A stretch of DNA of 16,229 nt from the NCBI GenBank assembly GCA_947475855.1, contig CANJPN010000071.1:1-16229 (forward strand), given 5' to 3'. The first letter of the stretch is position 1. Each line of letters opens with the position of its first letter. The position numbers and the translations under genes were made by a program. Shown here piece by piece: positions 1 to 5,804 of this stretch. The DNA comes from Bradyrhizobiaceae bacterium. GTDB lineage: Bacteria > Pseudomonadota > Alphaproteobacteria > Rhizobiales > Hyphomicrobiaceae. The notes under the pieces are model-generated. The model was not told the DNA's origin. It searched no databases and was given only the letters and a program-made list of their open reading frames with translations.

Positions 1-773
1 CCGAGGAACCGGTTGACGGTCTTGAGAGACGGATCGTCCCAGTGATAACCGGCGTGGAAGGAGAGCGGCATGCCGCTCTCCTCGATCATCCGGTAGAGCT
101 TCATGTATTTGTTGTGATGCACCGGCGCGTGGCGCGTGGAGGGCACGCAGAAACCGATCACGCCCTTCTTTCCGGTCATCTCCTTGACCTCGCGCTCGGC
201 TTCTTCCGGCGAGTTGAAGGGCAGCACCGCGAGCGTCTTAATGCGGCTGTCGACCGACAAGAGGTTGTCGACCATCCAGCGATTGTAGGCGCGCGACAGC
301 CAGACCTCCATTTCCGGCTGCGGATGCAGGCCCAGGAACAGCATCGGGGTCGGGAACACGATCATGTTGTCGACGCCCAGGCCGTCCATGGCGCGCCGCG
401 TCAGCGTCACGTCGCGGTGAACGCTGGGGTCCTCGACCTTCTCGCGCAGACCGTCCTGGTGTGGAATGCGGCCGCCGACGCTCTGGTAGCGCAGTCCAAG
501 ATCGCCGTTGAGGCCGTAGGGTGGCGCACCGATACGATCCTTGTGGAAGAACAGCGCCTGCTCGCGGATCACGGGATCTTCGATGTACTGGCAGACCTCG
601 CCCCAGCTCACGGTCTCGACGTGATGCGCGTCGATGTCGACGATGAACCAGTCCTGCAATTTGCGCTTGCGGGCCTCGCGGCGGGCATGCGCGAGGATCT
701 CGCGGCTGTCCGTCGATGTATCTATGACCTGCGTCGGCAGCATCTGCGGCACGCCAGTAAGCATTTCGGTCAT
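1..773 (-). CDS. Amidohydrolase family 2 (ACMSD-like) metal-dependent hydrolase/decarboxylase, C-terminus off window
   Basis: The first 257 codons are present; the frame is open to base 1, so the C-terminus is missing. Residues around 43-60 read FIVDIDAHHVETVSWGEV, the beta-strand-1 metal-binding region of amidohydrolase-2 proteins (D-x-D-A-H-H rather than the plain H-x-H). Later segments such as VFPTPMLFLGLHP, AYNRWMVDN, KTLAVLPF and SFHAGYHWDDPS fit the TIM-barrel fold of the family, which includes aminocarboxymuconate-semialdehyde and other aromatic-acid decarboxylases. The start is chosen for an AAGGAG ribosome site about 7 bases upstream. There is no signal peptide, so it is probably cytoplasmic. 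It is last in the minus-strand catabolic run, 105 bases after the 119-residue gene, and a double palindrome fills that gap. The family call is firm; whether it hydrolyses or decarboxylates, and on what, cannot be said. Confidence 0.85.
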   Translation of the reverse strand, partial: MTEMLTGVPQMLPTQVIDTSTDSREILAHARREARKRKLQDWFIVDIDAHHVETVSWGEVCQYIEDPVIREQALFFHKDRIGAPPYGLNGDLGLRYQSVGGRIPHQDGLREKVEDPSVHRDVTLTRRAMDGLGVDNMIVFPTPMLFLGLHPQPEMEVWLSRAYNRWMVDNLLSVDSRIKTLAVLPFNSPEEAEREVKEMTGKKGVIGFCVPSTRHAPVHHNKYMKLYRMIEESGMPLSFHAGYHWDDPSLKTVNRFL

Positions 774-791
774 TGGTGACTCCTTGCCTTC

Positions 792-872
792 GTAGGGTGC
801 GGTAGCGCGTCCGCGCTTACCGCACCGGCTTCAGTTGCAATCGGTGCGGTACGCTACGCTACCGCACCCTAC
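792..872. repeat. REPIN-like pair of inverted palindromes
   Basis: Two palindromic units lie head to head. Unit one (792-826) and unit two (843-872) each contain GGTGCGGTA...TACCGCACC, and the outer arms gtagggtgcggtagcg (792-807) and cgctaccgcaccctac (857-872) are exact reverse complements over 16 bases. Two REP units in inverted orientation are what is called a REPIN. A third unit is at 15334-15363. No REP-associated tyrosine transposase is in the window. The element sits between the 119-residue gene and the amidohydrolase and ends 18 bases before the amidohydrolase start, so it would be transcribed into the leader. Confidence 0.8.
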
Positions 873-878
873 CAACGT

Positions 879-1238
879 TCAATTCTCGCCGGGCCGCCGC
901 CGGAACCAAAGCCCCAGCTCCATCGGCCCAAGTTTCACGTCGCGCAGCATTTCGGATACGGCGACGAGCATTTCGGTCGGCGTAATCGTCTCCTCGCCTT
1001 CTTGCACGATAGCCGGCACTGGCCGGTCCTCGAGTTCGGATTTGGCGTAGTAGAGGCGCACGGCGGCAGTGATGATCTGCGCGATGGCTTCGTCGGAAAC
1101 CCGCGAAGCCTCGCCTTTTTCGACGAGTTCCTTGGCAGCCTTGTGCAGATTGCCCGCATAGCCGTCGATCCAGCCGTAAGGATCGTTGCGCCGCTTTTCG
1201 TCGGCTTCGGCGGTGTTCGTCACGTCAGACGATGACAT
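879..1238 (-). CDS. Conserved-looking hypothetical protein, 119 aa, coupled to Rieske ferredoxin
   Basis: I do not recognise a named family. The protein is soluble and acidic, begins MSSSDVTNTAEADEK, and has a predicted helical core: GWIDGYAGNLHKAAKELVEK, then a hydrophobic helix around VSDEAIAQIITAAVRLYYAK, an acidic linker (PAIVQEGEETITPTE) and a C-terminal MLVAVSEMLRDVKLG followed by LGLWFRRRPG. There are no cysteines, membrane segments or signal peptide. The chosen ATG at 1238 overlaps the end of the Rieske gene by 14 bases, with a GGACGG-type ribosome site upstream; the same frame stays open further upstream, but that stretch lies inside the Rieske gene and is a shadow. The overlap implies translational coupling, so it may be a partner or accessory subunit of the ferredoxin-dependent system; that is inference only. 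Confidence 0.75.
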   Translation of the reverse strand: MSSSDVTNTAEADEKRRNDPYGWIDGYAGNLHKAAKELVEKGEASRVSDEAIAQIITAAVRLYYAKSELEDRPVPAIVQEGEETITPTEMLVAVSEMLRDVKLGPMELGLWFRRRPGEN

Positions 1239-1593
1239 AGACGTTTCCGTCCTTCTCCTCGATCTTCGCTGGCCGGAGCTTGAGCTTGTCGGTGCCCTGG
1301 TTGACGCCGGTCTTGAGATCGTACTCGTAGCCGTGCCACGTGCAAACGATATTGCAAGAGCCTTCTTCGAAAGCGAGTGCACGAACCTGGCCTTCGGCAT
1401 CGACGGGCTCGAGCACGCGCTTGTAGATGCGGCCCTGGCAAACCGGGCCATTGCGGTGCGGGCATTCGTTGTGCCAGGCGACGAGCTTGCCGCCGACCTG
1501 GAAGACGCCGATCTCGGTTCCATCGCACGAAACGACCTTGCGGCCGCCTTCTTCGAATTCGTTGCGACGGGCTACCAAGTATGACTTGGGCAT
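1225..1593 (-). CDS. Rieske-type [2Fe-2S] ferredoxin
   Basis: A 122-residue single-domain Rieske protein. The cluster ligands are visible as C44-P-H46 in NECPHRNGPVCQG and C84-T-W-H87 in CTWHGYEYDL, about 40 residues apart, giving the expected two-Cys, two-His set. It has no catalytic mononuclear-iron domain and no signal or membrane anchor, so by family it is a soluble electron-transfer ferredoxin of the kind that feeds ring-hydroxylating or other oxygenases, or a small regulatory subunit. No oxygenase alpha subunit is visible in the window; the nearest redox partner encoded is the acyl-CoA-dehydrogenase-fold flavoprotein upstream. The start has AGGAG about 9 bases upstream. The gene overlaps the following 119-residue gene by 14 bases and is separated from the Bug gene by 152 bases, which may hold its own promoter. 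Confidence 0.92.
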   Translation of the reverse strand: MPKSYLVARRNEFEEGGRKVVSCDGTEIGVFQVGGKLVAWHNECPHRNGPVCQGRIYKRVLEPVDAEGQVRALAFEEGSCNIVCTWHGYEYDLKTGVNQGTDKLKLRPAKIEEKDGNVYVIV

Positions 1594-1632
1594 GCTGGGC
1601 GCTCCTGTAGTTTCCTCTAAACTGTTGGACGG

Positions 1633-1661
1633 AGACTACGTTTACGCGGTCGATCCGCCAA
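1633..1661 (-). promoter_or_regulatory. Candidate sigma-70 promoter upstream of the Rieske gene
   Basis: Reading the minus strand, TTGGCG (1661-1656) is followed after 17 bases by TAGTCT (1638-1633), which would start a transcript near 1626 with a leader of roughly 30 bases before the Rieske start. The match to the -10 consensus is modest; the call rests on spacing and on the 152-base gap at this point in an otherwise tight run. Confidence 0.3.
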
Positions 1662-1701
1662 TGCCCTGGTATGCGCTCGCGACGCATGGCTGAATTGCCG
1701 T

Positions 1702-1728
1702 CGGACGTAGGGGCGTCACCCCAGTCCG
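1702..1728. terminator. Possible hairpin after the Bug gene
   Basis: cggac (1702-1706) pairs with gtccg (1724-1728) and gggg (1710-1713) pairs with cccc (1719-1722), giving a two-part stem just downstream of the Bug gene stop at 1746. There is no clear T-run, so it may only slow polymerase or protect the 3' end. Confidence 0.3.
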
Positions 1729-1745
1729 GGGGAATAGGGGGAATA

Positions 1746-2807
1746 CTAGCGGCCGAACAGCGCCCGCACGCGAGCAGCGACCTTCGGCGGCGTGGTGCTG
1801 GCATCCACCACGATCTCTTGCAGTTTTATGCCCGACAGCGGCTCGTCGACGTCGATCTTGAGCGCCTTCGCCTCCGCAAGAAACTGCGGGTCTGTCATTG
1901 TCGCTGCAAATGCTGCTCTCAGCATTGCTACGCGATCGGTGGGGACGCCGGGCGGTGCGCCGAACGGTCGGCCCACCACAAGGGGGCCGAACGTCGCCTG
2001 CATGAATAGCCGGTCTTCCTCGTTTTCGACAAGGTCGGGCGCGAACGGAACGTCGGGGATGCTCGGGTGCTTGGCGAACCCGTACTGTAGGAGCAACTTG
2101 ATCTTCTTCTCGGCAATCCAGGAAGGCCGCGCCGCAGGAAGCGAGTTGAGCAGCATATAGGCCGTGCCGTCGACCTCGCCACGCTCCATTGCAAGATAGA
2201 TCTCGTTCTGCCCAGGATAACCGGCGATCGCCTTGAGCTTCAGTCCCAGCGTCTCCGCGAGCACTCGTGTATATAGGTTGTGTCCGGAGGTTACGCCCGT
2301 GATCGCCGCCGTTACCTCACGCTCGCGTGCGTCTTGCCAGCGCGAGACGGGCGAGGCGTGCCACACGCCGAAGATGCCGATCTCCGAGCCCGGCGATCCG
2401 ATCCAGTTCAGCTTCGCCGCGTCGTAGCGGGCCTCCTTGTTGCCGAACAATGGCTCGAATGGCGTGTTGTTGGAGAGGCAGGCGATGACCGTGCCATCCT
2501 TGGCCGCGATGTTGGCGAGGAAGTTGATGGCGACCACCCCGCCCGCACCCGGCATATTCTGGACGACGATCTGGGGAGTGCCCGGCAAGTGGCGCCCGAT
2601 ATGCCGGCCGACGGCGCGCGACAGCACGTCGTAGCCCCCACCGGGCGGAACGCTGACCAGAAGCGTGAGCGTGCGGCCCTTGTAGAACTCGGCGTCTGGT
2701 TGCGCAGCGGTCTGCGCTCGAGCGGGGGCCGCGACCCCAAGACCCAGCAGCCAGGTGGATATGCTCACCAGCGCAAGCATCATTGCGCCGCCAAACAGCT
2801 TCGGCAT
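1746..2807 (-). CDS. Bug/TctC-family tripartite tricarboxylate-type solute-binding protein
   Basis: A 353-residue periplasmic binding protein. The first ~33 residues form a signal peptide (MPKLFGGAMM, a hydrophobic core through LLGLGVAA, cleavage near ARAQ). The mature start EFYKGRTLTLLVSVPPGGGYD is the typical Bug opening, with the conserved glycine-rich PPGGGYD loop, then LPGTPQIVVQNMPGAGG and a later GYPGQNEIYLAMERGEVDG segment. The family binds carboxylates such as tricarboxylates, nicotinate or aromatic acids and passes them to TctAB-type permeases, but no TctA or TctB gene is here, so it is an orphan receptor in this window. ATG at 2807 is preceded by AGGGAGGAG at ideal spacing; the open frame upstream overlaps the flavoprotein gene and is not coding. 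It follows that gene by 29 bases, so the two are very likely cotranscribed. Confidence 0.92.
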   Translation of the reverse strand: MPKLFGGAMMLALVSISTWLLGLGVAAPARAQTAAQPDAEFYKGRTLTLLVSVPPGGGYDVLSRAVGRHIGRHLPGTPQIVVQNMPGAGGVVAINFLANIAAKDGTVIACLSNNTPFEPLFGNKEARYDAAKLNWIGSPGSEIGIFGVWHASPVSRWQDAREREVTAAITGVTSGHNLYTRVLAETLGLKLKAIAGYPGQNEIYLAMERGEVDGTAYMLLNSLPAARPSWIAEKKIKLLLQYGFAKHPSIPDVPFAPDLVENEEDRLFMQATFGPLVVGRPFGAPPGVPTDRVAMLRAAFAATMTDPQFLAEAKALKIDVDEPLSGIKLQEIVVDASTTPPKVAARVRALFGR

Positions 2808-2836
2808 TCGCTCCTCCCTTCGCGAGGTGCTCCCCG

Positions 2837-4099
2837 CTATTCGTCCTTTTCGCCCGCCTCGTAGAGCGCTTCGCGCCCGAGTCGGTCGACGCAGAGTTCC
2901 GCCGTCCACGGCAGCATGAGGGAGCCGCAGCGGCTGTCTCGATAGATCCGTTCCAGCGCGAGCGACTTCAGCATGGCCTGTCCGCCGCAAGTACGGATCG
3001 CCTTGGCTGCCATCGCCTGCGCGTTCTCCATCACGGTGTACTGCGTCGCATAGGCCCGCAACACTTGCGCCTTGCTCGGGTTTGCGCGCGCCTCGCTGAC
3101 CGCCTGGAAGAACAGTGCCTTGGTCTGTTCCAGCATGATCAGCATTTCCGCCACCGCGACCTGCTTGGTCGGATACATCCGCCGTTTCACCGGCAGCATG
3201 TCGGGCAACTCGCCCCGCAGATACTGCACGGCGAAGTCGTAGGCCGCTTGTGCGAGGCCCATGTAGGTTGGGCACAGCGTCATGAACATGTGCGGCCAGG
3301 TCGTTGCGGCGCGAAAATAGACGCCGCGCGGCATCAGCATCTCGTCCGCCGGCACGAATACGTCCTTGAGGATCAGAGTGCGCGAAACCGTGCCTCGCAT
3401 ACCCAGGGGGTCCCAATCACCCGTCACGCTGACACCTGGCGCGTCGGCCTTGACTGCGAGATAGAGCGTGTTGCGGCGGCTCGCCGCCTCGCCTTCGGCC
3501 CGCTCGGTGCACAGCGCACCGTAATAGTCGGCCGATCCCGACAACGACGCGAAGATCTTCTTGCCGGATACGAGATAGCCGCCGTCCACCGGCTTGGCTT
3601 CCGTCCCGAACGCGACCGCGCCTGCCGCCGCCGCGCCGCCTTCCGAGAACGGCTGCGCATAGACTGCGCCGTCATTCACGATGCGCCCATAGTGCATTTT
3701 TCGACGGCGGATGTGCCCGGTTCGCTCCTCGGCACTCATTTCGATGTCGTCGGCCAGCGGCCCTGTCCACAAGGTCGAGCACACATGCATGTTCCACGAC
3801 AACGCAGTCGCGCCGCAAAAACGGCCGAGTTCCGCCGCCGCGAGACAGTAGGTGCGGAAATCCGCGCCCGCGCCGCCGTCCGCTTTCGGCACGCACAGCG
3901 ACAAGAGCCCTGCGCCGTGCATGTCGCGGAAGTTCTCGATCGGGAACGTCGCGTCCCGGTCGTGCTTCGCCGCGCGCGGCGCGAGCACCCGCTGACCGAA
4001 CTGCCGCGCCTTGTCGATCAGGCCGGCATCCTCTGCCTCGAGCCGAAAGGCATCGGCGTCGAACATCGCGACATCGGATGGAGATCGCTTGGCATTCAT
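2837..4099 (-). CDS. Acyl-CoA dehydrogenase-fold flavoprotein lacking the usual catalytic Glu
   Basis: At 420 residues this has the length and order of the acyl-CoA dehydrogenase family: N-terminal helical domain (RQFGQRVLAPRAAKHDRDATFP), middle beta domain (QPFSEGG..., YLVSGKKIFASLSGSADYYG, DWDPLGMRGTVSRTLILKDVFVP) and C-terminal helical domain ending KAIRTCGGQAMLKSLALERI and YRDSRCGSLMLPWTAELC. In ordinary medium-chain-type enzymes the last motif reads RD..IYQIYEGT and its Glu removes the alpha proton; here the equivalent stretch is GSLMLPWTA with no Glu. The FAD-side S-E-P-G-S-G motif is also altered to SEGGAAAAG. It may therefore use another base, or be a flavin monooxygenase of this fold (DszC/HpaA-hydroxylase type). 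Its start overlaps the methyltransferase stop by 4 bases (ATGA), with GGAGG upstream. The Bug gene follows after 29 bases. Confidence 0.87.
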   Translation of the reverse strand: MNAKRSPSDVAMFDADAFRLEAEDAGLIDKARQFGQRVLAPRAAKHDRDATFPIENFRDMHGAGLLSLCVPKADGGAGADFRTYCLAAAELGRFCGATALSWNMHVCSTLWTGPLADDIEMSAEERTGHIRRRKMHYGRIVNDGAVYAQPFSEGGAAAAGAVAFGTEAKPVDGGYLVSGKKIFASLSGSADYYGALCTERAEGEAASRRNTLYLAVKADAPGVSVTGDWDPLGMRGTVSRTLILKDVFVPADEMLMPRGVYFRAATTWPHMFMTLCPTYMGLAQAAYDFAVQYLRGELPDMLPVKRRMYPTKQVAVAEMLIMLEQTKALFFQAVSEARANPSKAQVLRAYATQYTVMENAQAMAAKAIRTCGGQAMLKSLALERIYRDSRCGSLMLPWTAELCVDRLGREALYEAGEKDE

Positions 4100-4674
4100 G
4101 ACGCGGGGCCTCCGTTCGACGTGCGGCTCTCTTTTGCTGCAGGCGGCTCAAAGATCCAGGGATGTTGTCCGCCGACGGCACAGATCCTCTGCACCACGCG
4201 GTCCGGTGCCGACAGCGTAACATCCTCGTAAGCGATGACGACGAGTTTGCCAGCGACGGCAGAAACGAGCTCGCCGGGCTGCAACAGGTAGTTGGAATTT
4301 GATGGCCGCCCATAGCGCTCGTTGCCCGTCCGAAACGTCTCGTAGAGGAGCATCCCCACAGGCGAGACGGCAGCCACGATATCGGGCAGGATCGGCCGCC
4401 ACAGATAGTTGGTCACGATCACACAACCGAACGACGCTCGCTCGAACGGGAATGCGTTGCCGTCTTCCAGATCCAATTCGACGAGGCTAACGCCGCTGTC
4501 GCTGCCGAATCTACGGCGCGCGGTGAAGATATCGCGATCGACGCCGGTCGCGTTGAAGCCGAGCGCGCGTGCCAGCTCGATGTGCCGGCCCTGCCCGCAT
4601 GCGACATCGAGCACACGGCTGCCATGGGCGACGCCGCCGATGTATCGCTGCACCCACAAGGAGGCTTCAGACAT
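4096..4674 (-). CDS. Class I SAM-dependent methyltransferase
   Basis: A 192-residue single-domain methyltransferase. Motif I, VLDVACGQGRH, is at residues 21-31, and the acidic ribose-binding strand end GVDRD is at 44-48, followed by SLVELDLEDG (motif III area) and a motif IV-like VIVTNYLWRPIL. The short length and N-terminus resemble TehB/UbiE-like small methyltransferases whose acceptors are varied small molecules; the acceptor cannot be predicted. GGAAGG lies just upstream of the start. It is the first gene of the minus-strand run and overlaps the flavoprotein gene by 4 bases, so it is translationally coupled to it. It is divergent from dapF, with 65 bases between the starts, so it may be a housekeeping gene that heads the operon only by position. 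Confidence 0.88.
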   Translation of the reverse strand: MSEASLWVQRYIGGVAHGSRVLDVACGQGRHIELARALGFNATGVDRDIFTARRRFGSDSGVSLVELDLEDGNAFPFERASFGCVIVTNYLWRPILPDIVAAVSPVGMLLYETFRTGNERYGRPSNSNYLLQPGELVSAVAGKLVVIAYEDVTLSAPDRVVQRICAVGGQHPWIFEPPAAKESRTSNGGPAS

Positions 4675-4705
4675 ACCTTCCGCCCATGCCGCCCGCCCTT
4701 ACCAA

Positions 4706-4735
4706 TTGTGTTTCCTACCCGGCGAGGCATATTAC
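4706..4735 (+). promoter_or_regulatory. Candidate dapF promoter giving an almost leaderless transcript
   Basis: TTGTGT (4706-4711) and TATTAC (4730-4735) are separated by 18 bases; a transcript would start at or within a few bases of the dapF ATG at 4740. The only ribosome-site-like sequence, GGCGAGG (4721-4727), is 12 bases from the ATG. Either translation is leaderless from this promoter, or an upstream promoter is used with this distant site. Confidence 0.3.
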
Positions 4736-4739
4736 ACCC

Positions 4740-5588
4740 ATGACCCAGCAAGGCACTCTGCGATTCGTGAAGATGAACGGGCTCGGCAACGAGATCCTGG
4801 TGGTGGACTTGCGCGGGTCCGCAAAGATCCTGTCGGAAGCCGAGGCCGCACGCTTGGCTAACGCCAAGGCCACTCACTTCGACCAGTTGATGGCGCTGCA
4901 CGATCCGCAAACGCCGGGCACCGTCGCTTACGTCCGGATCTACAACACCGACGGCTCGCTTTCCGGCGCATGCGGCAACGGCACCCGCTGCATCGCCTGG
5001 CTCGAAGCCGAGCGCTCCGGCAATCGCGACCCTCTCTACGAAACCGACGCTGGCCTCTTGACCACTCATGTCGAGAGCATCTCGCGGATCACGGTCGACA
5101 TGGGTCAGCCACGCTTCGGCTGGCAGGACATTCCGTTGCGCGACGAGTTCCGCGACACCCGCTACATCGAATTGCAGATCGGTCCGATCGAAGCGCCAGT
5201 CCTCCATTCGCCGGCCGTCGTCAACGTCGGTAATCCCCATGCGGTCTTCTGGGTAGACGACGTCGACGCCTACGATCTCGGCAAGTTCGGGCCGCTGCTC
5301 GAGAACCATCCGATCTTTCCTGAGCGCTGCAATATCTCGCTGGCGCAGGTACGTTCGCGCTCCGACATCAAGTTGCGCACCTGGGAGCGCGGCGCGGGTC
5401 TCACCAGGGCTTGCGGCACCGCTGCGTGTGCCGCTGCCGTTTGCGCTTCGAGAACCGGCCGCGCAGACCGCAAGGTGACGATCCATCTGCCGGGCGGGCC
5501 GCTCGATATCGAGTGGACTGCGAACAACCGGATCCTGATGACCGGTCCCGTCGAGCTGGAATACGAAGGCGAAGCGTCCCTCGCTTGA
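4740..5588 (+). CDS. dapF: Diaminopimelate epimerase
   Basis: A 282-residue enzyme that interconverts LL- and meso-diaminopimelate, the last step before lysine and the source of meso-DAP for peptidoglycan; cytoplasmic. Both halves of the pseudo-symmetric fold are present, each with its catalytic cysteine: C78 in SGACGNGTRC and C225 in GAGLTRACGTAACA. The N-terminus FVKMNGLGNE and the substrate-binding stretch VNVGNPHAVF are also typical. The ATG at 4740 gives the standard N-terminus; the frame is open for 57 codons upstream but that part overlaps the divergent methyltransferase gene and carries no family sequence. dapF stands alone on the plus strand, facing ctpA. No other lysine gene is adjacent. 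Confidence 0.97.
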   Translation: MTQQGTLRFVKMNGLGNEILVVDLRGSAKILSEAEAARLANAKATHFDQLMALHDPQTPGTVAYVRIYNTDGSLSGACGNGTRCIAWLEAERSGNRDPLYETDAGLLTTHVESISRITVDMGQPRFGWQDIPLRDEFRDTRYIELQIGPIEAPVLHSPAVVNVGNPHAVFWVDDVDAYDLGKFGPLLENHPIFPERCNISLAQVRSRSDIKLRTWERGAGLTRACGTAACAAAVCASRTGRADRKVTIHLPGGPLDIEWTANNRILMTGPVELEYEGEASLA

Positions 5589-5628
5589 GGGCAAAACTCT
5601 TCCTCTACGACATCGCCGTGTTCAATAC

Positions 5629-5648
5629 GGCCGCGTAACAGTGCGGCC
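5629..5648 (+). terminator. Weak hairpin downstream of dapF
   Basis: ggccgc (5629-5634) and gcggcc (5643-5648) form a 6-bp stem with an 8-base loop about 40 bases after the dapF stop. There is no T-run, so it is only a possible end for the dapF transcript. The rest of 5589-5749 shows nothing coding. Confidence 0.25.
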
Positions 5649-5749
5649 CTATCTGCCGCGGCCTGACTTTGCCATTTCTGGTGCATGCGGGCGCGTTAGG
5701 TGCAATGGCGCTCACCTGCCCTACGCCGGTGTCGTGGATAACCAACGAG

Positions 5750-5773
5750 AAAGGGCGCCTCGCGGCGCCCTTT
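5750..5773 (-). terminator. Hairpin terminator of the EnvC-like/ctpA operon
   Basis: aaagggcgcc (5750-5759) and ggcgcccttt (5764-5773) are perfect reverse complements with a 4-base loop. Read on the minus strand, the stem ends in CCCTTT followed by CTCGTT, a short T-rich tail, 32 bases after the ctpA stop. It also lies between two converging genes and could act for dapF. Confidence 0.75.
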
Positions 5774-5804
5774 GGATGTCTGTCGTTCCAAGGGACCAGC
5801 GAAC

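Noticed and set aside
1239..1523. Upstream extension of the 119-residue gene (Ser/Ala/Arg-rich)
   Set aside because: It lies within the Rieske gene in another frame and has shadow composition; the ATG at 1238 with its ribosome site is preferred.
2808..3416. Upstream extension of the Bug gene reading frame into the flavoprotein gene
   Set aside because: The signal peptide and strong ribosome site fix the start at 2807; the extension is low-complexity out-of-frame sequence.
2783..4231. Long open frame on the plus strand opposite the flavoprotein gene (482 codons)
   Set aside because: Arg/His-rich composition typical of the antisense of a GC-rich gene; the minus-strand frame has clear acyl-CoA dehydrogenase fold motifs and ribosome site.
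4675..5594. Minus-strand open frame across dapF (part of a 391-codon frame)
   Set aside because: Opposes the well-supported dapF; no family sequence and no ribosome site at its start.
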